Below are positions 27,407-37,663 of a stretch of DNA of 64,000 nucleotides, piece by piece. Location: contig NZ_CP146609.1 in the NCBI RefSeq assembly GCF_037094465.1, positions 1,489,501 through 1,553,500 on the forward strand, read 5' to 3'. This DNA is from Pseudodesulfovibrio sp. 5S69 (GTDB lineage Bacteria; Desulfobacterota; Desulfovibrionia; Desulfovibrionales; Desulfovibrionaceae). The notes under the pieces were generated by a model, which was given only the letters and a program-made list of their open reading frames with translations, made no database searches and was not told the origin of the DNA. Made by a program: the position numbers and the translations under genes. Position 1 is the stretch's first letter; each line of letters begins with the position of its first letter.

Positions 27407-29365
27407 TTATTTCTCCTTGAGGAGCTTGTTCAGGCGGACGGCTTCGGCCATGGACCACGCCTGGGCAACGGCGCCCTTGGGCTCGTGCGGCGGGTTGCCC
27501 GTGTACAGTTCCGGCACCGCGTTGATGCAGAAGTCCTCGGGAAATTCGCGCAGGATCGGCTTGAAGTACTTGCGCAGGAACGCCTTGGCTCCGGTGCGGT
27601 CCTCGGCCTGGCGCAGCAGGGCCTGGCCGAAGTGTCCGGCCAGCCAGGGCCAGACCATGCCCTGGTGGTAGGCGGAGTCTCGGGCGTCGGCGTCGCCCTT
27701 GTAGTAGGGCGAATAGGCCGGGTCCCGGGGCGAGAGCGTGCGCAGTCCGTACGGGGTCAGCAGGTGGGCCTGGACCACGCCGATGACCGCCCGCATGTGG
27801 TGGAAATCGAGCATGGTGTGCGGCAGGGACAGGGCGAAGATCTGGTTGGGCCGGATGCTCCGGTCCTGGCCGTGTTCGTTGACCACGTCGCTTAAGCAGT
27901 TGTCGCGGTCGTTCCAGAACCGGGCCGTGAAGTGGGCGTGGAGTCGTTCCGCGGCTTCCCGCGCCCGCCCGGCCAGGACGTCATCCTCGCTTTCGGCCAG
28001 CTCCAGGAAGAAGCGCAGGGCGTTGTACCACAGGGCGTTGATCTCCACGGCCGCTCCGTGGCGCGGGGTGACCGGGCGGCCGTAGGCCTGGGCGTCCATC
28101 CAGGTCAACTGGGTGTATTCGTTGCCCGCGAAGAGCAGGCCGTCCTGGTCGAGCCCGCACAGGGGCACGCGTCCGTCCAGGTGCGCGGCCACGATGTCGC
28201 GCAGGGCCGGATAGACCTTGTCCATGACGAATTTCCTGCTGCCCCTGGCCTTGAGGTATTCCTGCACGGCCCAGAAGAACCACAGGGAGGCGTCCACCGA
28301 GTTGTAGGCCAGGTGGTCGGAGTTCTGGTCCAGGTAGTTGGGCAGGAGCCCGTCGCGGGTCAGCCCGGCGTAGGCGGCCAGGACCTCCTCGCCAAACTCC
28401 CGGCGTCCGGCGTGGAAGGTCAGGCCGGGCAAGGAGATCATGGTGTCGCGGCCCCACTCGCCGAACCAGTGGTAGCCGGCGATGACCGAGGCCAGCCCGG
28501 AGGCGTTGCGGATCAGGAACTGGCCGGAGAAATACTTGAGCCACTGCACGGACTTGCTGCGCTCCTTGCAGACCGCGAACTCGGCCTCGCGCCGGGCTAC
28601 CTCCTTCTTGCGCTGGCGCTCCAGGTTGCCCAGCGGCTCCACGGACGCGGCGAAGATCACGGGTTTGCCCTTTTCCAGGCGGGTCTCGAACATGCCGGGG
28701 CAGAAGAGATCCTCCTGGTAGTCGAAACCGCGCGCCCGCTCCATGATGTACTCGATGTTGTAGACCCACTTGGGGCCGGGGAAGAACTCCGAGGCCCGGT
28801 TGGTGCCCATGTACAGGGGCGGCATGCCCTCGTAGGGCTGGATCTTGCGGCCGTTCTTCTCGGGGTAGGACTTGGGCCGCAGGAACATGTTCTCGCGGGT
28901 CAACCCGTGGATGTCCCGGTAGGCCAGGAGCGGGCGCAGGCGCAGGGCGGGCTTGACCTTGCCTTCGAGCAGCTCGAAGCAGACCAGCACGGTGTTTTTG
29001 CCGTGGACCATGAGAAAGGACTTGCGGATGAGCGCATCGCCGATGCGGTAGGTCGTGGACGGGTAGAGATCCTGGTCGAACGAGTTCACGAACTGGTGCC
29101 CGGTGGGGTGGTACACGCCCGGATACTTGTTGGACGAGAGCAGGAACTCGCGGTCGTTGGCCAAAAGCGAGGTCTCCAGCTTGGAGAGCAGGACGAACCG
29201 TCCCCTGGGTTCCTTGAGGGCCGCGACCAGCAGACCGTGGTATTTCCGGGTGTGGCAGTTGATGATGGTGCTTGACGCATAGCCGCCGAGACCGTTGACG
29301 TCGATCCATTCCTTCCGGGTCGCCGTTTCGGTGTTGACGCAGTCGTCTCTGGAAATGTGCAGCAT
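27407..29365 (-). CDS. Amylo-alpha-1,6-glucosidase (glycogen debranching enzyme)
   Basis: About 652 residues. The N-terminal domain has the archaeal/bacterial GDE start (EWIDVNGLGGYASSTI), and the C-terminal (alpha/alpha)6 GH133 domain has WFGEWGRDTMISLPGL and later HQGMVWPWLAG. It hydrolyses alpha-1,6 branch points so that the phosphorylase can continue. A GTG three codons upstream is possible, but ATG 29365 has AGGTGG 5 nt before it. First gene of the glycogen operon. Confidence 0.93.
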   Translation of the reverse strand: MLHISRDDCVNTETATRKEWIDVNGLGGYASSTIINCHTRKYHGLLVAALKEPRGRFVLLSKLETSLLANDREFLLSSNKYPGVYHPTGHQFVNSFDQDLYPSTTYRIGDALIRKSFLMVHGKNTVLVCFELLEGKVKPALRLRPLLAYRDIHGLTRENMFLRPKSYPEKNGRKIQPYEGMPPLYMGTNRASEFFPGPKWVYNIEYIMERARGFDYQEDLFCPGMFETRLEKGKPVIFAASVEPLGNLERQRKKEVARREAEFAVCKERSKSVQWLKYFSGQFLIRNASGLASVIAGYHWFGEWGRDTMISLPGLTFHAGRREFGEEVLAAYAGLTRDGLLPNYLDQNSDHLAYNSVDASLWFFWAVQEYLKARGSRKFVMDKVYPALRDIVAAHLDGRVPLCGLDQDGLLFAGNEYTQLTWMDAQAYGRPVTPRHGAAVEINALWYNALRFFLELAESEDDVLAGRAREAAERLHAHFTARFWNDRDNCLSDVVNEHGQDRSIRPNQIFALSLPHTMLDFHHMRAVIGVVQAHLLTPYGLRTLSPRDPAYSPYYKGDADARDSAYHQGMVWPWLAGHFGQALLRQAEDRTGAKAFLRKYFKPILREFPEDFCINAVPELYTGNPPHEPKGAVAQAWSMAEAVRLNKLLKEK

Positions 29366-29578
29366 GATGGCCACCTGTGAAAAAGAGTGTTGCGAAGATG
29401 GGAGCTGCCCCGGGAAGGGGTATTTCCGATTTTCTAAGTTGATAGCAAACGTCCGCTACTTGCAAGGGAAAAATTGCGGCGGAAGAGAATATTCACCCAA
29501 ATTGTACGGAAATGAACGAACTCGCGGGATGAATCGTCCCGAAGGCGTCCGCGAAGGAGGGAAGCGCCTCGGGTACGG

Positions 29579-32500
29579 CTACATGACAGTCCGCCGGATG
29601 GCGCTCTCCAGGTCGCTCTTGTCCAGAGGCTTGGCGATGTAGTCGGTCATGCCCTTGTCCAGGAAATTCTCGCGGTCGCCCTTCATGGCGTAGGCGGTCA
29701 TGGCGATGATCGGAATGGAGCGATTGTCCGGCCCGCCCTCGCCTTCGCGGATGGCCTGCGTGGCCTGCACCCCGTCCATGACCGGCATCTGGATGTCCAT
29801 GAAGACCAGGTCGAAGTGCTCGCTGCGCAGGGCGGTCAGGGCCATCTTGCCGTTGTCCACGGTCCGGACCCGGTGGCCCATGCGCTGGAGCAGGCCGGAC
29901 ACGGCCAGGCTGTTGACCTTGTCGTCCTCGGCCAGGAGGATGTCCAGGGCCGGGGCCGGGGCCTCTGAAATGCGCACCACGGTGTCGGCCGGGCCTTTCT
30001 CGGCCGTGCGCATGGGCACGCACAGGCAGAACGTCGTGCCCAGGTCGGGCGTGCTGTCCACGGCCATGGACCCGCCGAGCAGGCCGACCATGCGCTTGGA
30101 GATGGCCAACCCCAGCCCGGCCCCCTGGTAGTGGCGGGTGAAGCCGCCGCTGACTTGGGTGAAGTGCTCGAAGATGGCCCCCATCTTGTCGTCGGGGATG
30201 CCGATGCCGGTGTCCGTGACCGTAAAGAGCACGTGGACCACTTCCGGCCGCCGTCTGGGCAGCGTCGAGACCGCCACGGCCACCCCGCCGACCTCGGTGT
30301 ACTTGATGGCGTTGCCGATGAGATTGACGAGGACCTGTTGGATGCGGGTGTCGTCCCCGTGGAGCCTCTCCGGCAGGTCGCCTGGCACGTCGAAGTCCAG
30401 GGTCAGCCCCTTGGATCGGGCGGCCACGGTGAACATCTGTTCCAGCCCGTCCAGGATGTCCCGGAGGTTCAGGGGATTTTCGCGGATTTCCAGCTTGCCC
30501 GCCTCGATGCGCGACAGGTCGAGGATGTCCGTGAGCAGCCGGGTCAGTCGCTTGCTCGCCTCGATGCCATAGGCCGCGTACTCGGCCTGCTCCTCGGTCA
30601 GGTCCCCGGAGCGCAGAAGCTGGAGCATGCCCATGATGCCGTTGAGCGGGGTGCGGATCTCATGGCTCATGTTGGCCAGGAATTCGGATTTCACCCGGCT
30701 GGCGGATTCGGCCAGTTCCTTGGCCTCGACCAGGGCCCTGGCCGTGTTCACCCGTTCCGTGATGTCCGAGAAGATGCAGGCGAACTGGCCGGGCGCGGGC
30801 CGGAAGGCGCTGACGTTGAAGTACTTGTCCTGCGAGGCCGCGTAGTGTTCGAAGTTGACGGGTTCGCCGGTCAGGGCCACCCTGCCGTAAGTTTCTATCC
30901 AATACGGTTCGATGCCGGGAAAGGCTTCGAGCACGGTCCGGCCGACGATGTCGGCGACCGCCACGCCGGTCAGTCGCTCGAAGGCCGGGTTGGCCCGCAG
31001 GAAGCGGTAGTCCACGGGCTTGCCCGTCTCGTCGCAGATGATCTCATGGGAGGCGAATCCGTCGAGCATCTTGCGGAACAGGAGCTGGTACTCCTTTTCC
31101 AGGGTGTGCTGACGGGTGATGTCGCGGCCCAGGCAAAAGACCGTCTGAATGGCACCGGTCTCGTCCCGTTCCGGGAAGAGCCGCCAGTCGAACCGGCAGG
31201 ACCGGCCTCCCCACTGTACGTCGAACTCGGTCCCAAGGGGCTCGCCGCTCTCGAAGACCTGGCGGATGCGGTCCTTCCACAAGGCGCAGAGCGCTTCGGA
31301 CAGGCCGAGTTCCCGGTGGGTCTTGCCGATGATTTCCTCGGCCGGGGTGCCCGAGACGTCCACAATGTTCTCGGAGACAAAGAGGTGCCGTCCGTCCCGG
31401 TCGAACCGCATGACGATGTCCGGCATGTTGTTGACCAGGGTGCGGTACAGGTGCTCGCTCTCGTGCAGGGCCTCCTCGATGCGTTTCATCTCGCTGATGT
31501 CCATGGCCGCGGCCAGGACCACCGGGGAGCCGTCCATGTTCCGGAACGGGACGTTGTGGACGAGCAGGGCCGTGCCGTCGGGCCCCTGGGTCTCCCAGGT
31601 CAGGGCCTCGCCCGAGTCGAGGACCTGCTGGACCCGGCACGGGACGCACGGGTCGGGCTTGCCGTACAGGACCACGTGGCAGGGCCGCCCGGTGTCCTTG
31701 TCGTGGCCGCAGCGGAATTGCTCGTTGGCGAAGGTGATCTCGTGCTCCCGAGTCTGCAGATAGACGGACACAGGCAGGTGGTCCAGCAGGGAGTGCATCC
31801 ACTCCCGGCTTCTGGCCACCAGGGCCTCGGCCCGCTTGCGCTGCTCGACCTCCTCGCGCAAGTGGGCGGTCTTCCGGTTGACCTGGATCTTGAGGAAAAT
31901 GAGACCGCCCAGGGCCATGAGCAGGGCCACGGGCAGGACGAAGACCAGGGACTGGCGGGCCAACTGCATGAAGGTGGGCTCGGGACTGGGCAGGATGGGG
32001 CCGAACCACTTGATGTACAACCGGTCGTAGGTGCCGTCGGCGAAGGCGATGGCCAACCCCTCGTTCAGGCGGGCCAGGAGGGCGTGGTCGCCTTCGGGCA
32101 CGGCCAGGCAGAATTTCTGGACGAACCCGGTTATGGACCGTCCCTCGGGCCGCAGGCTCGGGTCCAGAGGGTCGGTGCGCACGTCCTTGATGTTGGTCAG
32201 GCCGAGCTTCTTGATGATTTGCCAGCCGACCACCTGCTGAACCAGTACAGCGTCATACCGCCCCGCGGAGAGCTGTCGCATGGCCTCGTCGTAGCTCCGG
32301 GTCAGGACCAGCTTGCCGGCCAGATGGTTGCGCTCGGCGTATTCCTGGGCCGTGTCCCCGCGCATGACCAGGACCGTCTTGTCCTTGAGGTCCGCCTCGC
32401 TCCGGATGTCCGTGTTGCCTTTGCGCACGAAGATGGAGCCGTGCATCTGGAGATAGGGAATGGAGAAGTCGAAATAGGCGTCGCGCTCCTTGGAATAGGA

Positions 32501-32794
32501 GACCAGGGGCAGGACGTCGAGCTCGCGGTCGGCCAGCGCCTGCTTGATTTGGGCCCAGGGAGCGGTCTTGAAGTGGATTCCGAGCCCGGCCTTTTCGGCT
32601 ACGGCCCGGAGCAGTTCCACGGAGAAGCCGTCGGCGGTGCCGTCGGGCAGGGCCAGGGCAAAGGGCGGATAGTCGAGTTCGCTCGCCGACTTGAGGACCG
32701 GCCGGACGGTGTCCCGCGCCTGGGCCGGGGGGGCCGCCAAGCCGCCCAGCGCCGCTAGGAGAACGGTGAGCAGAATGGAGCGAAAGAGGGCCAT
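29579..32794 (-). CDS. Hybrid sensor histidine kinase with fused periplasmic solute-binding sensor
   Basis: About 1071 residues: signal peptide ([20 protein letters not shown]), an SBP_bac_3-type periplasmic domain (about 30-260, e.g. [20 protein letters not shown]), one membrane helix ([18 protein letters not shown]), about three PAS domains, HisKA ([20 protein letters not shown], His near residue 710), HATPase ([17 protein letters not shown]) and a C-terminal receiver ([12 protein letters not shown]). It presumably senses an extracellular small solute such as an amino acid and ends in its own receiver, so a downstream phosphotransfer partner is needed. ATG 32794 starts the signal peptide. 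No partner gene adjoins. Confidence 0.93.
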   Translation of the reverse strand: MALFRSILLTVLLAALGGLAAPPAQARDTVRPVLKSASELDYPPFALALPDGTADGFSVELLRAVAEKAGLGIHFKTAPWAQIKQALADRELDVLPLVSYSKERDAYFDFSIPYLQMHGSIFVRKGNTDIRSEADLKDKTVLVMRGDTAQEYAERNHLAGKLVLTRSYDEAMRQLSAGRYDAVLVQQVVGWQIIKKLGLTNIKDVRTDPLDPSLRPEGRSITGFVQKFCLAVPEGDHALLARLNEGLAIAFADGTYDRLYIKWFGPILPSPEPTFMQLARQSLVFVLPVALLMALGGLIFLKIQVNRKTAHLREEVEQRKRAEALVARSREWMHSLLDHLPVSVYLQTREHEITFANEQFRCGHDKDTGRPCHVVLYGKPDPCVPCRVQQVLDSGEALTWETQGPDGTALLVHNVPFRNMDGSPVVLAAAMDISEMKRIEEALHESEHLYRTLVNNMPDIVMRFDRDGRHLFVSENIVDVSGTPAEEIIGKTHRELGLSEALCALWKDRIRQVFESGEPLGTEFDVQWGGRSCRFDWRLFPERDETGAIQTVFCLGRDITRQHTLEKEYQLLFRKMLDGFASHEIICDETGKPVDYRFLRANPAFERLTGVAVADIVGRTVLEAFPGIEPYWIETYGRVALTGEPVNFEHYAASQDKYFNVSAFRPAPGQFACIFSDITERVNTARALVEAKELAESASRVKSEFLANMSHEIRTPLNGIMGMLQLLRSGDLTEEQAEYAAYGIEASKRLTRLLTDILDLSRIEAGKLEIRENPLNLRDILDGLEQMFTVAARSKGLTLDFDVPGDLPERLHGDDTRIQQVLVNLIGNAIKYTEVGGVAVAVSTLPRRRPEVVHVLFTVTDTGIGIPDDKMGAIFEHFTQVSGGFTRHYQGAGLGLAISKRMVGLLGGSMAVDSTPDLGTTFCLCVPMRTAEKGPADTVVRISEAPAPALDILLAEDDKVNSLAVSGLLQRMGHRVRTVDNGKMALTALRSEHFDLVFMDIQMPVMDGVQATQAIREGEGGPDNRSIPIIAMTAYAMKGDRENFLDKGMTDYIAKPLDKSDLESAIRRTVM

Positions 32795-32842
32795 ATGGTA
32801 TCCGCCGATGCCGTTAGTGGAAAGAACCTTTCGATTATCCCT

Positions 32843-32870
32843 ATAATAGAGCATCTATCGCTCGGGTCAA
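32843..32870 (-). promoter_or_regulatory. Promoter of the hybrid kinase gene
   Basis: On the minus strand: TTGACC, a 16-nt spacer and TATTAT (5 of 6 to TATAAT), about 50 nt before ATG 32794. It is a good sigma-70-type pair in an otherwise GC-rich gap. Confidence 0.55.
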
Positions 32871-32958
32871 ATGATAATTCTGTGCGGGATGACAGCTCCG
32901 GAAATGGCGACGGCGGCCGGAGCGGGAGAGGCGGGGAATGGCGCGGCGGGGATGTCGC

Positions 32959-35900
32959 CTATTCCGGGGCGGCCTGCCGCCGGGTCCGGCCGAAAAGCCG
33001 GTTCAGCCACTGCTGGGCCGCATCGAGGTACATGAAGTAGACCGGGGTGAAGTACAGGGTCAGGAGCTGGGAGACCAGCAGGCCGCCTACCACGGCCAGG
33101 CCCAGGGGACGCCGGGCCTCGGCTCCCGCGCCCAGGCCGAGCGCGATGGGCAGGGTGCCCATGAGCGCGGCCATGGTGGTCATCATGATCGGCCGGAAGC
33201 GGATGAGCGCGCCCTCACGGATGGCCGCGGCCGCGCCCCGGCCGTGTTCGCGCTGGGCCTCCACCGCGAAGTCGATCATCATGATCGCGTTCTTCTTGAC
33301 GATGCCGATGAGCATGATGATGCCCACGAACCCGTATATGTTCAGATCCTGCCCGAAGAGCATGAGGGTCAGCAGCGCGCCCACGCCCGCGGACGGCAGG
33401 CCGGACAGGATCGTCAGCGGGTGGACGAAGGACTCATACAGCACGCCGAGGACCAGGTAGATGACCAGGATGGCCATGACCAGCAGGACCCACAGCCCGC
33501 GCATGGAATCCTGGAAGGCCTGGGCCTCGCCCTGGAAGCTGGTGGATACGGATGCGGGCACGACCTCGGCCGCCAGCTTGGAGACCGCGTCCACGGCCGA
33601 GCCGAGCGACTCGCCGGGCTCCAGGTTGAAGGAGATGGTCGCGGACGGCAGTTGGCCCGAGTGGTTGACGGACAGCGGCCCCACGCCCAGGCCCCACTTG
33701 GCCAGGGTCTCCAGGCGCACGAGCTTGCCGTTCTGGGAGCGCACCGAGAGCATGGCCAGGGCGTCCGGGTTGGACTGGTACTGCGGGGCCAGCTCCATGA
33801 TCACGTCGTAGGTGTCGGTGGGCGCGTAGATGGAGGAAATCTTGCGGTTGCCGAAGGAGGTCGAGAGGGCGTCCTCGATCTGGTAGGCGGAGATGCCCAG
33901 CGCCGAGGCCTTGTCGCGGTCGATGTCGATGTTCAGTTCCGGGTTGTCGAACTCCATGTCCGAGGAGACATCCTGGATGCCGGGCAGGTCCTGCATGCGC
34001 TTTTCCATGTTCGCGGCGGCCTGGAAGAGCAGCTCGGTGCCGGGGCTCTGGAGGGTATACTGGTACTGCCCCTTGGAGCTGCGCCCGCCGATGCGGATGG
34101 CCGGGGGGTTGGACACGTAGGCCCGGATGCCCGGCACCTGCGAGAGCTTGGCCCGCAGTCGCTGCTGGATCACGTCTATGCTGCCGCGCTCGCGGCGCGG
34201 CTTGAGGTCGACCATCAGCCGCCCGGAGTTGCCGCCCCGGTTGGGGCCGCCCCCGCCGACCACGGACATGTAGTTTTCCACGGCCGGGTCCGTGGCCAGG
34301 ATGTGCATGAGCGCCTGCTGGCGTTGCTTCATGATGTCGAAGGCCACGCCCTGTTCGGCCTCGGTGCGGACCATCAGCCGCCCGGCGTCCTCGGTGGGCA
34401 GGAACCCCTTGGGGATGGCCCGGAACAGGACCACGGTCAGAGCCAGAACCAGGATCGAGGCGAGCATGGTCAGCCGGTGGTGTCTGAGCGTCCAGTCCAG
34501 GGTGTGGGCGTAGACGTCCCGCAGCCCGTTGAAGCCCCGCTCGAACAGGTTGAAGAGCCTGCCGTGGCGCTGCTCGCCTTCCTGCGGCTTGATGATCAGG
34601 CTGCACAGCATGGGGGTCAGGGTCAGGGAGACCAGCCCGGAGATGAGGATGGAGGCGCAGATGGTCACCGCGAACTCGTGGAACAGACGGCCGACGATGC
34701 CGCCCATGAAGAGCACGGGGAGGAACACGGCGGCCAGCGAGATGGTCATGGACACGATGGTGAAGGCGATCTCCCTCGAACCGTCCATGACCGCCTCCAT
34801 GGTCGACTTGCCCATCTCCCCGTGGCGGACGATGTTTTCGAGCATGACGATGGCGTCGTCCACCACGAAGCCCACGGACAGGGTCAGGGCCATGAGCGAG
34901 ATGTTGTTCAGGGAAAACCCGTACAGGTACATGACCGCGAAGGTGCCGATGACGGACATGGGCAGGGCCAGGCTCGGGATGATCGTGGCCGACAGCCTGC
35001 GCAGGAAGAGAAAGATGACCGTGATGACCAGGGCCACGGTGAGCAGCAGGGTGAACTGCACGTCCTCGATGGACTCCTTGATGGACTCGGAGCGGTCGTA
35101 GAGCACGTTGAGGTCGACCGCGGCGGGCAGTTGGGCCTGCATGGACGGCAGCAGGGCGCGCACGGCCTTGACCACGTCCACGGTGTTGGTGCCGGGCTGG
35201 CGCTGGATGGCCAGAACCATGCCGGGCTGGCCGTTGTACCAGTTGCGGCGACGGGTCTCGGACACGGAGTCGAATACGTCGGCCACGTCGGACAGGCGCA
35301 CGGGCGCGCCCTTGCGCCAGGCCACCACCAGTGGCTTGTAGTCCTCGGCGTTCATCAGCTTGCCGTTGGACCGGACGATGTACTCGCGCACCGGTCCGGC
35401 CACGGTGCCGACCGGCAGGTTGACGTTGCCCTTGCGCACGGCCTCGGCCACCTCGTCCACGCCCAGCTCCATGACCGAGAGTTTCTCGGGCGAGAGCTGG
35501 ATGCGCACCGCGTACTTCTGGGAGCCGTAGACCATGACCTGGGCCACGCCGTTGACCATGGAGATGCGCTGGGCCATGAAGTTCTCGGCGTATTCGTTGA
35601 CGTCGGACAGCCGCATGGTCGGCGAGGAGAGCGAAAGATAGAGGATCGGCGAGTCCGCCGGGTTGACCTTGCGGAAGCTCGGCGTGGAGGTCATGTCGTC
35701 GGGCAGCCGCCGCAGCGCCGTGGTGATGGCCGACTGCACGTCCAGCGCCGCGTCGTCGATGTTCCGCTCCAGGTCGAACTGGAGGGTGATGCGCGTGCTG
35801 CCCAGGCTGGAGATGGAGGTCATGGAGTCCAGGCCCGCGATGGTCGAGAACTGCTTCTCCAGCGGGGTGGCCACGGACGAGGCCATGGTCTCGGGGTTGG

Positions 35901-36060
35901 CCCCGGAGAGCTGGGCCGAGACCTCGATGGTCGGGAAGTCCACGCTGGGCAGGTCGGACACCGGCAGGCGCAGGTAGGCCATGATGCCGAAGACCAGAAT
36001 GGCGATCATGACCAGGGTGGTCATGATCGGGCGGCGGACGAAGATGGCGGACGGGTTCAT
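32959..36060 (-). CDS. RND-family multidrug efflux permease (MdtB/MdtC-like)
   Basis: A 1033-residue inner-membrane pump. The N-terminus SAIFVRRPIMTTLVMIAILV is typical of the MdtBC/AcrB group. TM4 carries GFVVDDAIVMLENIV with the proton-relay Asp pair intact, unlike the RND protein at 6254. It shares one base with the adaptor stop (TAATG). No outer-membrane factor lies nearby. Confidence 0.94.
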   Translation of the reverse strand: MNPSAIFVRRPIMTTLVMIAILVFGIMAYLRLPVSDLPSVDFPTIEVSAQLSGANPETMASSVATPLEKQFSTIAGLDSMTSISSLGSTRITLQFDLERNIDDAALDVQSAITTALRRLPDDMTSTPSFRKVNPADSPILYLSLSSPTMRLSDVNEYAENFMAQRISMVNGVAQVMVYGSQKYAVRIQLSPEKLSVMELGVDEVAEAVRKGNVNLPVGTVAGPVREYIVRSNGKLMNAEDYKPLVVAWRKGAPVRLSDVADVFDSVSETRRRNWYNGQPGMVLAIQRQPGTNTVDVVKAVRALLPSMQAQLPAAVDLNVLYDRSESIKESIEDVQFTLLLTVALVITVIFLFLRRLSATIIPSLALPMSVIGTFAVMYLYGFSLNNISLMALTLSVGFVVDDAIVMLENIVRHGEMGKSTMEAVMDGSREIAFTIVSMTISLAAVFLPVLFMGGIVGRLFHEFAVTICASILISGLVSLTLTPMLCSLIIKPQEGEQRHGRLFNLFERGFNGLRDVYAHTLDWTLRHHRLTMLASILVLALTVVLFRAIPKGFLPTEDAGRLMVRTEAEQGVAFDIMKQRQQALMHILATDPAVENYMSVVGGGGPNRGGNSGRLMVDLKPRRERGSIDVIQQRLRAKLSQVPGIRAYVSNPPAIRIGGRSSKGQYQYTLQSPGTELLFQAAANMEKRMQDLPGIQDVSSDMEFDNPELNIDIDRDKASALGISAYQIEDALSTSFGNRKISSIYAPTDTYDVIMELAPQYQSNPDALAMLSVRSQNGKLVRLETLAKWGLGVGPLSVNHSGQLPSATISFNLEPGESLGSAVDAVSKLAAEVVPASVSTSFQGEAQAFQDSMRGLWVLLVMAILVIYLVLGVLYESFVHPLTILSGLPSAGVGALLTLMLFGQDLNIYGFVGIIMLIGIVKKNAIMMIDFAVEAQREHGRGAAAAIREGALIRFRPIMMTTMAALMGTLPIALGLGAGAEARRPLGLAVVGGLLVSQLLTLYFTPVYFMYLDAAQQWLNRLFGRTRRQAAPE

Positions 36061-37271
36061 TATTGCCCGCCCTCGGCCGGCGGCTTTTCACCGCCCTTGG
36101 CCTGCCCGTTCTTGACGGCCACCCTGGCGCCGGGGCTCAGGCCCACCTGGCCGTCCAGGACCACCAGCTCACCGGGTTCGATGCCGGAGTCCACGACCGT
36201 GCGCCTGCCCACGATGTGGGAGGTGGCCACCTGCCTGGCCTCCACGGTGCCGGACGCCGGGTCGTTTTCGGCCGTTTTGACCACGTACACGTACGGCCCC
36301 TCCATGCCCTGGAGCACGGCCCCGGTGGGCAGGAGCAGGGCGCCCTTTATGGTCCGCAGGGTCAGCTCCACCCGGGCGAACTGGCCGGGCCAGAAGCGGG
36401 TGTCCTCGTTGGGATAGGAAGCCAGCAGCCGGATGGTGCCCGTGGTCGTGTCCACGGCGTTGTCCACGGCGGCCAGGTCCGCCGCGACCGGCGTGGAGCT
36501 CGTGCCGGACGGGGTGATGGACACGCGTATGGGGCCCTGTCTGCGGCGTTCCATGATCTCGCCCAGGTAGCGCTCGGGCAGGGTGAAGGAGACGTTGATC
36601 GGCCTGATCTGGTTGATGACGCAGAGCGTGCGGTCGTCGTTGGCCTTGATGACGTTGCCCACGTTGACCTGGACGATGCCGACGCGCCCGGAAATGGGCG
36701 CGCGGATGGCGGCGTAGTCCCGGTCGAGGCGGGCCTGTTCCAGGGCGGCCTCGTTCAGCCGGATGGTGTTCTCCAGCGACGTGGCCTCGGCATAGGTGTT
36801 GTCGTACTGCTCCTGGGCGACCACGTTCAGGTCGCGCAGCTTGGAGTAGCGGCGCAGGTCCTCCTTGGCCTTGTTCAGGTGGGCGCGGTCGCGGTCAAGG
36901 CGGGCCTGGGCTTCTTTTACGGCCAGGTCGAAGCGCCGCGGGTCCACCTGGAAGAGCAGGTCGCCCGCCTTCACGTCCTGGCCGTTTTGGACCAGCTGCC
37001 TCTCGATGATCCCGCCCACCCTGGACTTGATCTCCACCGAGGCCAGCGGGGTGACGTTGCCCACGGCCGACAGGGTCACGGGCACGTCCTCGCGCACGGC
37101 GGCCACGGCCGTGACCGGGACCACCCGTTCGCGCCGGGCCTTCTTGTCGTTGCCCCCGCAGGCCGCGAGCAGGCAGACGAGGACCAGGCAGAGCAGCCCG
37201 GCGGACACACGGCCGAGGACCTTGCTCCGGGGCCGGTTTCCGTTGCGTTTCGAGAAATGCGAGCGAGGCAC
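36060..37271 (-). CDS. RND periplasmic adaptor lipoprotein (MdtA-like)
   Basis: A 403-residue adaptor. A long basic N-terminus leads into the hydrophobic segment VSAGLLCLVLVCLLAACGGN, with lipobox LAAC. Paired lipoyl motifs (VEIKSRVGGIIERQLV and IRAPISGRVGIVQV) flank an alpha-hairpin. It starts at GTG 37271 with GGAGGG close by. It forms an operon with the RND permease; no regulator gene precedes it, unlike the first pump. Confidence 0.92.
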   Translation of the reverse strand: MPRSHFSKRNGNRPRSKVLGRVSAGLLCLVLVCLLAACGGNDKKARRERVVPVTAVAAVREDVPVTLSAVGNVTPLASVEIKSRVGGIIERQLVQNGQDVKAGDLLFQVDPRRFDLAVKEAQARLDRDRAHLNKAKEDLRRYSKLRDLNVVAQEQYDNTYAEATSLENTIRLNEAALEQARLDRDYAAIRAPISGRVGIVQVNVGNVIKANDDRTLCVINQIRPINVSFTLPERYLGEIMERRRQGPIRVSITPSGTSSTPVAADLAAVDNAVDTTTGTIRLLASYPNEDTRFWPGQFARVELTLRTIKGALLLPTGAVLQGMEGPYVYVVKTAENDPASGTVEARQVATSHIVGRRTVVDSGIEPGELVVLDGQVGLSPGARVAVKNGQAKGGEKPPAEGGQ

Positions 37272-37663
37272 GTGCCCTCCATGTATGGAGCCCCGCGACA
37301 GGCGGGCGCCGGATGTCCGTCAAGCCGCCGGTACCCGGCGGACGGTTGTTCGGTTCACACTGACCGCGTTTATAATTGCAAAGATTCGCAAACACAATGG
37401 GTCTTCGCCCAGGAATGCGGGCCCGGACGGCCGGGCCGTGTCACCGCGCGGGGAATCGCCGTATGAATACGGCGGGTTGATGCGCCCGCGGCGTCCCGCT
37501 CCGGGCGCACCCTTTTTTTCGACGGCGCCCTCGGGACCGGCCTGGCCGCGTGCGGGAAAGGTTTTGCAAATAGTTGATCACGATCAATGTGACGATCGGA
37601 AAATTCTCCTACAGTATATGCGTGAATATCCAATAATGGATTGGAATGTAAGGAGGTATAGCA
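37272..37663 (+). promoter_or_regulatory. 392-nt divergent region between the MdtA-like gene and the ferredoxin operon
   Basis: No gene. The right half carries a perfect FNR-type box (37574-37587) and a weak -10-like TACAGT near 37609. GGAGG (37651-37655) serves the ferredoxin start. The left half should hold the pump promoter on the minus strand, but no clear site was found. Confidence 0.5.
37574..37587 (+). promoter_or_regulatory. FNR/CRP-family box TTGATCACGATCAA
   Basis: A perfect match to the FNR consensus TTGAT-N4-ATCAA. With a -10-like TACAGT at 37609-37614, the box centre would sit near -41, the usual activating position. It lies 76 nt before the first codon of the ferredoxin/NrfD/cytochrome operon and suggests anaerobic or redox control. 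Confidence 0.65.
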
